The translations under genes and the position numbers were made by a program. A stretch of DNA of 5,410 nt from NCBI GenBank assembly GCA_002478765.1, contig DLQO01000030.1:1-5410 (forward strand). The letters run 5' to 3'. Below are positions 1 through 5,410 of the stretch, piece after piece. The notes under the pieces were generated by a model. It was not told the origin of the DNA, did not search any database, and worked only from the letters and a program-made list of their open reading frames with translations. The first letter of the stretch is position 1, and each line of letters opens with the position of its first letter. The stretch comes from Flavobacteriales bacterium UBA7430 (GTDB lineage Bacteria > Bacteroidota > Bacteroidia > Flavobacteriales > UBA7430).

Positions 1-963
1 AAGGAATACAGCACCCATATTGATATCCGCTCTACGGTAATCTTTGGTGGTGTAAACCAAAACCCACAAATAGCAACCCTCCGCAGAGGGGTCGATGTGT
101 TGATAGCAACGCCGGGGCGTTTGTTGGATTTACACAATCAAAAAGTACTCTCCTTACAACATGTAGAAATCTTAGTTTTGGACGAAGCCGACCGTATGTT
201 GGATATGGGATTCCAGCGTGACATCAATAAAATTATGGGTTTTTTACCCAAGAAAAGACAGAATCTTTTGTTCTCTGCTACCTTTTCCAGAGAAATCAAA
301 GCCCTGGCTCAGGGGATTTTAAACCAACCCGTTTTGGTCGAAGCAACACCCGAAAACACAACTGTCGATGCCATTGTTCAACGGGTCTATAAAGTAGATA
401 AAGCCAGAAAAACGGAATTAATCATCAAGTTAATCAAAGAAGGAAACTGGTCTCAGGTTTTGGTGTTTACCCGGACAAAACACGGAGCAAACAACCTTAC
501 CAAAAGAATGCTGAAAGCAAATATCGAAGCTGCTGCCATTCATGGGAACAAGAGTCAAGGGGCGCGAACCAAAGCACTCGCCGGATTCAAAGACGGATCG
601 GTTGAGATTTTAGTTGCTACTGATATTGCTGCACGGGGGCTCGATATTCCTTTATTACCCCATGTAATCAATTTTGAATTACCCAACATTCCAGAAGACT
701 ACGTTCACCGTATTGGAAGAACGGGAAGAGCAGGAGCCAAAGGAGAAGCAATTTCTTTAGTTTGTATTGACGAGAAAGCCTATTTGCGCGATATTGAAAA
801 ATTGGTAGGGATCCGAATTCCTTCGGAAGAGAAAGAAGGTTTTGAACCCGATCCCAACATCAAGCCTGAACCGCCAAAGAAGAAAGGCAATTCCCGTCGA
901 CCAAACCGTTCTGGAAACAGTTCTGGACGTTCTGGAGGTCGAAGTCGCAATCAGAGGCGTTAA
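1..963 (+). CDS. rhlE: RhlE-type DEAD-box ATP-dependent RNA helicase, 5' end outside window
   Basis: An ATP-dependent RNA helicase that remodels structured RNA or RNA-protein complexes in the cytoplasm; RhlE proteins are linked to ribosome maturation and RNA decay. The frame is open from base 1, so the visible 320 residues are the C-terminal part. Motif I and the Q motif, roughly 90 residues compared with E. coli RhlE, are missing to the left. Visible motifs in order are the GG motif (FGG, about residue 15), Ib TPGR (37-40), II DEAD (61-64), III SAT (92-94), IV around [17 protein letters not shown] (206-213) and [10 protein letters not shown] (236-243). The stretch HGNKSQGAR and the end of the core (FEPDP-IKPEP, 281-291) match RhlE closely, more than other DEAD-box groups. 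The tail from about 288 is rich in Lys, Arg, Gly and Ser, typical of an RNA-binding extension. A GTG at 97 is internal and not the start. It is the only long + strand gene and is convergent with the next gene. Confidence 0.97.
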   Translation, partial: KEYSTHIDIRSTVIFGGVNQNPQIATLRRGVDVLIATPGRLLDLHNQKVLSLQHVEILVLDEADRMLDMGFQRDINKIMGFLPKKRQNLLFSATFSREIKALAQGILNQPVLVEATPENTTVDAIVQRVYKVDKARKTELIIKLIKEGNWSQVLVFTRTKHGANNLTKRMLKANIEAAAIHGNKSQGARTKALAGFKDGSVEILVATDIAARGLDIPLLPHVINFELPNIPEDYVHRIGRTGRAGAKGEAISLVCIDEKAYLRDIEKLVGIRIPSEEKEGFEPDPNIKPEPPKKKGNSRRPNRSGNSSGRSGGRSRNQRR

Positions 964-1208
964 GACAAACCCGCAGCCCGCTTTATAAACGTTTGATAGC
1001 GTCGATAGATGCCCCGTGTTTTAGCATTTCGGGCATATTTACAACGAAACAATTCATGGATGATCAGCAGTTGTGCTTCTGTTGCACGATTGACCGCCTC
1101 ATAGGTCATGGAGTCATCCCATTCAAAATCGAGTTCTCCCGTATCTTTGTCGTATAAACCGATGATCTCGGTTTCCATATCGTATTGAATCGATACCCGA
1201 CGTTTCAT
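960..1208 (-). CDS. Small conserved-looking protein of unknown function (82 aa)
   Basis: I do not recognise this protein. It starts with MKRR, has an acidic middle (residues about 19-35, including [13 protein letters not shown]) and a strongly basic C-terminal third ([23 protein letters not shown], given here only as a description of its charge). It shows no signal peptide and no membrane segment, so it is presumably a small soluble cytoplasmic protein, possibly nucleic-acid binding because of the basic end; that role is inference only. The ATG lies 6 bases after the stop of the upstream reductase gene on the same strand, so the two are probably cotranscribed and may be translationally coupled. 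No Shine-Dalgarno sequence precedes it. Its TAA shares bases with the TAA of the convergent rhlE. It is probably real, because it fills the space between two solid genes exactly, without overlap except at the stops. Confidence 0.7.
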   Translation of the reverse strand: MKRRVSIQYDMETEIIGLYDKDTGELDFEWDDSMTYEAVNRATEAQLLIIHELFRCKYARNAKTRGIYRRYQTFIKRAAGLS

Positions 1209-1214
1209 AAGGGT

Positions 1215-2219
1215 TTAGGCTTTAACCTTTAACACCAATTTCCCTAGTTTTTCTCCATTAAACAAACGGTTGAAGGTGGTTCTAAAGTTTTCTACCCCTT
1301 CATACACATCTTCTTTGCTTTTGAGTTTTCCTTCTTGCATCCACTGCGCCATGGTTTTCATCGCCTCACGGTATTTAGGAACATAATCCAAGACCACCAT
1401 TCCTTTCATCGTACCTCGGTTTACTAGAAGCGATAAATAGTTTTTGGGTCCTTGCATTGCGGTGGTGTTGTTGTACTGAGAAATCGCTCCACAGATAACA
1501 ATTCGGGCATGCATTCGGATGAACATCAAGGCTGCATCGAGGATGTCTCCCCCAACATTATCGAAGTATACATCAATCCCTTTGGGGCAGTGTTTTTTAA
1601 TTGCCGAAATGATGTTTTCATTTTTATAATCAATAGCGCCATCATAGCCGAGTTCGTCGGTCATATAAGCACATTTTTCAGGACCTCCGGCAATACCGAT
1701 CACAGTACAGCCTTTGATTTTTGCAATCTGACCTACTACAGAACCTACAGCTCCAGCACCACCAGAAACGAGAACTACGTCTCCTTCTTTTATTTCACCA
1801 ACTTCTAGAATTCCAAAATAGGCTGTCATTCCGGGCATTCCCAAAACACCAAGATATTTGGGATGGTTGTCTGGGTTGGGTTCAATTTGCACAAACCCAT
1901 CGCCATTACCTACATAATATTGTTGTACACCACCCCAACCGGTTACATAGTCTCCAACCTTAAACTTGGTTTCTCCCTGGGTATCGATCACTTTTCCAAC
2001 ACTCCCAGCACGCATTACTTCTCCGATTTGAACGGGAGGGATGTACGAACGACTGTCGTTGATCCAACCGCGCATCGCAGGATCCAAAGAAATATGGCTT
2101 TGCTCAATCAGAATTTCCCCATCCTGCAATGCAGCTACGGTTTCTTCTACAAAGTTCCAGGTGCTTTCGTTCGGCATTCCGTTTGGGCGTTCGGCTAAAA
2201 GTTGTCTTTTATTGATCAT
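1215..2219 (-). CDS. NADP-dependent alkenal/one oxidoreductase, CurA/prostaglandin-reductase type MDR family
   Basis: A medium-chain dehydrogenase/reductase of the leukotriene B4 12-hydroxydehydrogenase / prostaglandin reductase / CurA (YncB) group. These zinc-free cytoplasmic enzymes use NADPH to reduce the C=C bond of alpha,beta-unsaturated ketones and aldehydes, often as detoxification. The 334 residues match the usual length of about 330-345. Visible hallmarks are an N-terminal RQLLAERPNGMP (5-16), LDPAMRGW (45-52), GMPGMTAYFG (127-136), the Rossmann nucleotide-binding stretch SGGAGAVGSVVGQ (152-164), YFDNVGG (218-224), CGAISQYN (243-250) and a C-terminal GKLVLKV. The structural and catalytic zinc ligands of classical alcohol dehydrogenases are absent, as expected. 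I place the start at the ATG at 2217-2219; a TTG directly before it would add one residue. The leader is A/T-rich without a Shine-Dalgarno site. The gene is first in a likely two-gene unit with the small downstream gene. The true substrate cannot be told from sequence. Confidence 0.93.
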   Translation of the reverse strand: MINKRQLLAERPNGMPNESTWNFVEETVAALQDGEILIEQSHISLDPAMRGWINDSRSYIPPVQIGEVMRAGSVGKVIDTQGETKFKVGDYVTGWGGVQQYYVGNGDGFVQIEPNPDNHPKYLGVLGMPGMTAYFGILEVGEIKEGDVVLVSGGAGAVGSVVGQIAKIKGCTVIGIAGGPEKCAYMTDELGYDGAIDYKNENIISAIKKHCPKGIDVYFDNVGGDILDAALMFIRMHARIVICGAISQYNNTTAMQGPKNYLSLLVNRGTMKGMVVLDYVPKYREAMKTMAQWMQEGKLKSKEDVYEGVENFRTTFNRLFNGEKLGKLVLKVKA

Positions 2220-2287
2220 CAATATTTGTTTATAGTTTAATACCCCTAAGATAACAGGATTTTATTCTTTTCGTTGAATTAGACTCT

Positions 2288-2321
2288 AAAAAAAACTTCC
2301 CGATCCAAAAGAACCGAGAAG
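2288..2321 (-). terminator. Intrinsic terminator behind the membrane-protein gene
   Basis: Read on the minus strand this is an 11-bp stem (2311-2321 with 2296-2306) around a UUUU loop, followed at once by eight U residues (2288-2295). Three of the stem pairs are G-U wobbles on the minus-strand RNA. On the plus-strand RNA the same positions become C-A mismatches, so the structure favours minus-strand transcription. It lies 33 bases after the stop of the membrane-protein gene and about 70 bases before the reductase start, so it separates two transcription units. Confidence 0.8.
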
Positions 2322-2353
2322 CTGTTTTAATGCAGTAAAAGGGTGGAAAGTGT

Positions 2354-2779
2354 CTAGCTTTTTTCTGGAGTTTTAATCCAAATTCCTGCAAGAAACATAA
2401 TGCCTATAGTTGCGTACATAATGATGTAGGGAAGTTCTGGCGCTAGTGAAGCCGGACCATCAGCAACTGTATATCCCACATCTGTGATATACGATTCTGC
2501 AACGGTTGAAAGCTTTACTCCTGCTTCTTTAAGTTCAGACAATTGAAAGGAAGTGTTTTTTTGATTCAGAGAAAAATAGGACGCTACTTCTAGTCCAAAG
2601 TAAAGTGGGAACGTACAAAAGAATGTTAGAATCGCTTTTCCGTAGGTCGGAAAATTAAGTTCCTTGGATCTTCTTATTAAATAAAAAGCAAGCGCTGTCA
2701 TCAATATTACCGCAATAGTATAAATGGCGTTATTAATGTAAATCTGGTTAGCGAGTTGAAAGATTTCAAATTCTGTCAT
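2354..2779 (-). CDS. Unrecognised small membrane protein with three predicted helices (141 aa)
   Basis: I do not recognise a family. Three hydrophobic segments are visible at about residues 17-35, 49-69 and 117-135. Basic residues directly after the first helix (RRSK, 36-39) and after the third (K136, K140) suggest, by the positive-inside rule, an N-out/C-in topology. That leaves a loop of about 45 residues (70-116) on the periplasmic side. The loop has no cysteine pair and no recognisable motif; it contains several Lys, Glu and Ser residues and ends in a Pro-containing stretch (SLAPELPY). The ATG at 2777-2779 follows an A/T-rich leader, with a candidate promoter 24-54 bases upstream, and an intrinsic terminator follows the stop. 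It therefore looks like a single-gene transcript, unconnected in function with its neighbours as far as can be seen. Reality of the gene is supported by the clean helix pattern and by its matching promoter and terminator. Confidence 0.75.
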   Translation of the reverse strand: MTEFEIFQLANQIYINNAIYTIAVILMTALAFYLIRRSKELNFPTYGKAILTFFCTFPLYFGLEVASYFSLNQKNTSFQLSELKEAGVKLSTVAESYITDVGYTVADGPASLAPELPYIIMYATIGIMFLAGIWIKTPEKS

Positions 2780-2802
2780 AATATAGTTTTAATTAATTTA
2801 AA

Positions 2803-2833
2803 TAAACTTACTACTATTAATTGTTATTTGCAA
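2803..2833 (-). promoter_or_regulatory. Candidate Bacteroidota-type promoter of the membrane-protein gene
   Basis: On the minus strand a TTG (2831-2833) is followed after 20 bases by TAAGTTTA (2803-2810). This is one base off the Bacteroidota -7 consensus TAnnTTTG, with the usual spacing to the -33 TTG. Transcription would begin roughly 15-20 bases before the ATG at 2779, giving a short A/T-rich leader. The call rests on pattern and position only, in an A/T-rich stretch where chance matches are common. Confidence 0.4.
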
Positions 2834-2838
2834 GTTTA

Positions 2839-2860
2839 TGTTGATTGATGGTAATCAACA
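2839..2860. repeat. Perfect 8-bp inverted repeat, operator-like
   Basis: TGTTGATT (2839-2846) and AATCAACA (2853-2860) are perfect inverted copies around a 6-base spacer. An outer CAAG (2831-2834) and CTTG (2862-2865) can also pair, slightly off register. The palindrome begins five bases upstream of the candidate -33 element of the membrane-protein gene, the place where activators or dimeric repressors commonly bind. No U-tract follows on either strand, so it is unlikely to be a terminator. The regulator is unknown. Confidence 0.4.
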
Positions 2861-2987
2861 GCTTGAGAAGTGAAAGTACCCAACTAGGTAGATATTTCCC
2901 AATCGCTTTGCATCAGAGTGCCTCTAAATATATGTTGCCGGTCTGACCAGTTATTACGCAACACCCACCACCAATTACTTTTTTAAT

Positions 2988-3012
2988 ACCACCCACAACG
3001 GTTGGTTTTTTT
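2988..3012 (+). terminator. Terminator-like hairpin on the + strand, no gene upstream
   Basis: ACCA-C-CC pairs with GG-T-TGGT (2988-2994 with 3000-3006), with one C-T mismatch around the five-base loop ACAAC. It is followed by a run of T to 3012. It resembles a weak intrinsic terminator for plus-strand transcription, yet no plus-strand gene lies between 964 and this point. It may be chance, or the 3' end of an unannotated short RNA. Confidence 0.25.
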
Positions 3013-3153
3013 AGATACGGGATTGTGTTTAGCTTAAATGGTTTTGGATAAAAAGCCACTTCATAAATGATCAAACTGCATAGAAGGGTTCCTTAAATTT
3101 TACAAAAAGAGGAACAAAACACAGCTATAAAACTAGAATACAAACCAAACAGT

Positions 3154-3192
3154 GAGGAATCGGAAGAGGAGGTTTTTATTCCGATTCGACTC
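3154..3192 (-). terminator. Stem-loop after hutG, probable end of the hut operon
   Basis: GAATCGGAA (3157-3165) and TTCCGATTC (3179-3187) form a perfect 9-bp stem with a 13-base loop. GAG (3154-3156) and CTC (3190-3192) can extend it across a two-base bulge. It begins about 30 bases after the hutG stop. The following minus-strand sequence is only moderately T-rich (GTTTGGTTTG), so termination may be inefficient, or the hairpin may instead protect the mRNA 3' end. Confidence 0.5.
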
Positions 3193-3220
3193 CGTAACAA
3201 CAACTCCTTATAAACAACGA

Positions 3221-4192
3221 TTACAACCCCTCAACCACAGCCGCTACAATCTGTGCGGCTAGTTTAGCAGTACACTGATCCCGATCGTACCGTGGATTCA
3301 ATTCAGCGATATCGACTGCAACAACCTTTTGGGTTTGCATTAGGTAGTTCAAGATTTTAACCGCAAAGGCAGGAGAAAAACCGAGAGCTGAAGGTGCACT
3401 GACTCCCGGCGCGTAGGCAGAGGAAAACCCATCCAAGTCGATGGTCAAATACAGAGCATCATTGCGTTCGATAAAGGGGTGTAGTTTTGAGGTAACTACC
3501 TCGTAATTAATATTTTCACAGGCATCATTAAACAAATAGTTCACCTCTTTTTTTTTGGCAATAGCAAAAAGTTCTGGGCTATTGGCTGCTGGTTGAATGC
3601 CAAGGGCAAAATATTCGGTAGTGGATCCGTGTGCTGATAAAATTTGATTGAAGGGCGTTCCAGAATGGGGCCGATCTGCGACAGGTCGTAAATCGAAATG
3701 GGCATCGAAATTGATGATTCCGATACTGGAATTTCCTTTTTGCTGCAGCGCCTTGTGGATTCCAACAAAATGACCGTAAGCAACATCGTGACCTCCTCCC
3801 AAAACAATGGGAAAAGATCCTTGCGTTAGTAGCTGTTCCGTAAGAACCGATAAGGCTTTTTGACTAGCTTCTAGATTCCCGTCAGCACAAAGCAGATTCC
3901 CATAATCGCTGACCTGAATGGAATTGTGATGATAAGCCAACCGCGCCAATTGCTTGCGGATGGCATTGGGCCCTTGAGCCGCACCGACTCTTCCCTTATT
4001 TCTTCGAACACCTGCGTCGCAGGCATAGCCCAAAAGCGCGACTTGGGGAACCGCTTCAGTTTCGGATTCTTTTTCCAAATCTACAAGTTGCACTTGTTGG
4101 TACCAGTATTGAACCCCCAATTCAGGAGCAGTAGTTCTCCCTTTCCAAAGTTGAGAAAGTGGAGCTTGGTAAGGCGTAGGAAGTTGATGCAT
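3221..4192 (-). CDS. hutG: Formimidoylglutamase (HutG), arginase/ureohydrolase family
   Basis: Hydrolyses N-formimidoyl-L-glutamate to L-glutamate and formamide, the last step of histidine degradation in the formamide-releasing route. It acts in the cytoplasm and should need two Mn(II) ions. The 323 residues match the family length. The metal ligands of the arginase fold are all visible: GGGHD (132-136, ligand H135), DAHFD (163-167, ligands D163, H165, D167) and DLD (252-254). They are followed by APGVSAP (261-267), typical of the ureohydrolase signature, and DIAELNPRYD (294-303). HSGTPF (176-181) lies in the substrate-side loop. Arginase or agmatinase are the alternatives by fold, but the position 15 bases downstream of hutI makes HutG much more likely. 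The ATG at 4190-4192 follows an A-rich leader with no Shine-Dalgarno site. It is cotranscribed with hutI, with a stem-loop after its stop. Confidence 0.92.
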   Translation of the reverse strand: MHQLPTPYQAPLSQLWKGRTTAPELGVQYWYQQVQLVDLEKESETEAVPQVALLGYACDAGVRRNKGRVGAAQGPNAIRKQLARLAYHHNSIQVSDYGNLLCADGNLEASQKALSVLTEQLLTQGSFPIVLGGGHDVAYGHFVGIHKALQQKGNSSIGIINFDAHFDLRPVADRPHSGTPFNQILSAHGSTTEYFALGIQPAANSPELFAIAKKKEVNYLFNDACENINYEVVTSKLHPFIERNDALYLTIDLDGFSSAYAPGVSAPSALGFSPAFAVKILNYLMQTQKVVAVDIAELNPRYDRDQCTAKLAAQIVAAVVEGL

Positions 4193-4207
4193 GTTTATGT
4201 TTTAAAT

Positions 4208-5410
4208 TTAGATTGGTTTCCCGTTTATATATACAGCTTCGATATTCGATGAGCCGAAGGCGTAAGGCAATACAGTATAGGAAGACAAGGCTTTGGTCAG
4301 GATCAAATGGGCTTTCTTCCCAACGGTAATCGACCCCACTTCCTCTTCCAATCCCATGGCATAGGCCCCGTTGATAGTTGCCGCATTGATTGCTTCCTCG
4401 GGAGTCATTTTCATCTGTATGCAGGCTGTAGAAACAATAAAATTCATATTCCCCGAAGGAGCTGATCCTGGATTGTAATCGGAAGCTAGTGCCAGGGGCA
4501 AGCCCGCCGCTATTATTTTTCGAGCGGGCGTATAGGGTATTCCCAAAAAGAAAGAACAACCGGGCAAGGCAACGGGCATGGTTTTGCTTCCTTGTAAAAC
4601 CGCCACATCTGCGTCCGTCAGGATTTCCAAATGATCTACAGAACGCGCATTGTATTGTACCCCGACAGCCACTCCGCCAATGGCATTGAATTGGTTGACG
4701 TGGATTTTAGGAACCAACCCATAGGCTTGCGCAGCTTGTAAGACTTCTGCCGTATCCTCAGGAGTGAAATATCCGGTTTCACAAAATACATCAATGGCCG
4801 AAGCCAAATCCTCTGCTTTAAGCACCGGTAAAACTTCGTCCAGCATCTTGTGCAAGAATCCCGCTTTATTTGATTTATAGGCCTCCGGTAGGGCGTGAGC
4901 TGCCAAAAAGGTAGCTTTAATCGGAATGGAAGTTTCTTGTTGCAAGCGTTTGATGACCCGCAGCATTTTCAGTTCTGCTTCTGGGCTTAGTCCGTAGCCC
5001 GATTTAATCTCCAAGGCACCGGTTCCCAAACGCATCACTTCTTCTAACCGCACCTTACTTTGTTGGTATAAGGATTCGGCTGAGGTTGCTTGTAAGGTCT
5101 TGGCAGAATTTAAAATCCCACCGCCTTTACGCGCTATTTCCTCATAGCTCAAACCGTTGATGCGATCCTTAAACTCTTCTTCTCGATTTCCAGCATAAAC
5201 CAAATGGGTGTGAGAATCACACCAAGAAGGTAAAAGCATTTTCCCCCTTGCATCCACTACTTCTTTTCCTGCGAGAGATGGACAAGATTCCATGGGTCCA
5301 AATGCAGCAATCCGACCTGCATCGAAAAGTAAAAAAGCATTTTTGATGGTTGGGAGTATGTTCATATCTGCTCCTGCCACAAAAGGAACAGAGGCTTCTC
5401 GAACCTGAAG
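4208..5410 (-). CDS. hutI: Imidazolonepropionase (HutI), 5' end outside window
   Basis: Hydrolyses 4-imidazolone-5-propanoate to N-formimidoyl-L-glutamate, the third step of histidine degradation, in the cytoplasm. It is a metal-dependent amidohydrolase (Zn or Fe). The frame is open to the right edge, so 400 residues are visible and about 10 are probably missing, since the family is usually 405-415 long. The GTG at 5378-5380 is internal: the preceding codons read LQVREASVPF, which fits the usual N-terminal region of the family. Numbered from the edge, the metal and active-site residues are the HxH pair in SHTH (H67, H69), AAHALP (H172), HVNQ (H237), DH (H260) and the ASDYNPGSAPSGN stretch (metal ligand D311). 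EIKSGYGLS (134-142) is a further hallmark. hutG follows 15 bases downstream on the same strand and takes its product. Confidence 0.95.
   Translation of the reverse strand, partial: LQVREASVPFVAGADMNILPTIKNAFLLFDAGRIAAFGPMESCPSLAGKEVVDARGKMLLPSWCDSHTHLVYAGNREEEFKDRINGLSYEEIARKGGGILNSAKTLQATSAESLYQQSKVRLEEVMRLGTGALEIKSGYGLSPEAELKMLRVIKRLQQETSIPIKATFLAAHALPEAYKSNKAGFLHKMLDEVLPVLKAEDLASAIDVFCETGYFTPEDTAEVLQAAQAYGLVPKIHVNQFNAIGGVAVGVQYNARSVDHLEILTDADVAVLQGSKTMPVALPGCSFFLGIPYTPARKIIAAGLPLALASDYNPGSAPSGNMNFIVSTACIQMKMTPEEAINAATINGAYAMGLEEEVGSITVGKKAHLILTKALSSYTVLPYAFGSSNIEAVYINGKPI

Larger units (their letters stand above)
2780..3220. other. 441-base intergenic region without a convincing gene
   Basis: This gap lies between the starts and stops of two minus-strand units. 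Its left part holds the candidate promoter and palindrome of the membrane-protein gene. Its middle (about 2960-3015) carries two near-identical pyrimidine-rich 10-mers (2962-2971 and 2990-2999, one mismatch) and a terminator-like hairpin on the plus strand. A minus-strand open frame of 53 codons (2913-3074) crosses the middle but has no ATG; I do not call it as a gene. The right end holds the stem-loop following hutG. I see no tRNA, insertion-sequence end or protein remnant that I recognise. Confidence 0.6.

Noticed and set aside
97..99. GTG as start of the helicase gene
   Set aside because: The frame is open and homologous to RhlE from base 1, including the FGG motif before this codon, so the GTG is an internal valine.
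2220..2222. TTG as start of the reductase gene
   Set aside because: An ATG follows directly in frame and gives the normal family N-terminus; the TTG would add only one residue.
1452..2235. Four + strand open frames opposite the reductase gene
   Set aside because: Their products are low-complexity and unrecognisable, they overlap one another, and they lie entirely or almost entirely antisense to a clear enzyme gene.
2246..2253. TATCTTAG as -7 element of the reductase promoter
   Set aside because: It resembles TAnnTTTG only loosely, and no TTG lies at the -33 distance, so I do not call a promoter there.
2836..2873. An 11-codon + strand frame MLIDGNQQLEK starting near 2838
   Set aside because: It is too short to support, it lies over the palindrome and promoter region of the opposite gene, and no start signal precedes it.
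3541..3807. 88-codon minus-strand frame inside hutG
   Set aside because: It is an out-of-frame shadow within a gene whose whole catalytic core is intact in the other frame.
4122..4559. 145-codon minus-strand frame across the hutI-hutG junction
   Set aside because: It overlaps the conserved C-terminal part of hutI and the start of hutG in another frame, and has no recognisable features.
3926..4689. Two + strand frames opposite hutG and hutI
   Set aside because: They are antisense shadows of two conserved enzymes, with no domain-like composition.
5378..5380. GTG as start of hutI
   Set aside because: In-frame codons continue to the window edge and read like the usual HutI N-terminal region, so the true start is outside.

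Overview
The window looks like ordinary chromosomal DNA from a member of the Bacteroidota, most likely a flavobacterium. The protein sequences have that flavour. The starts I could examine are preceded by A/T-rich leaders rather than Shine-Dalgarno sequences, and one promoter candidate fits the Bacteroidota -33/-7 pattern. This is an inference from style, not from a marker gene. I see no mobile element, tRNA, rRNA or CRISPR array.

Layout. At 1-963 (+) lies the C-terminal two thirds of an RhlE-type DEAD-box RNA helicase, whose beginning is outside the window. Its stop codon shares bases with the stop of a convergent small gene of unknown function (960-1208, -). Six bases upstream of that small gene, on the same strand, ends a zinc-free medium-chain reductase of the CurA/prostaglandin-reductase type (1215-2219, -). 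These two probably form one transcript. A good intrinsic terminator (2288-2321, -) separates them from an unrecognised three-helix membrane protein (2354-2779, -), which has its own candidate promoter and an operator-like palindrome just upstream.

A 441-base stretch without a convincing gene (2780-3220) follows. It holds the promoter and palindrome, an orphan terminator-like hairpin on the + strand, a doubtful small open frame with a double-glycine-like motif, and a 9-bp stem-loop that probably ends the next operon.

From 3221 to the right edge (-) lie two consecutive genes of histidine degradation, hutI (imidazolonepropionase, 5' end cut by the window edge) and hutG (formimidoylglutamase), 15 bases apart. 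Together they carry out the last two steps: imidazolonepropionate to N-formimidoylglutamate, then to glutamate plus formamide. hutH and hutU would be expected elsewhere, possibly upstream of hutI beyond the window.

No clearly new system is visible. The most open questions are the intergenic stretch and the two genes of unknown function.
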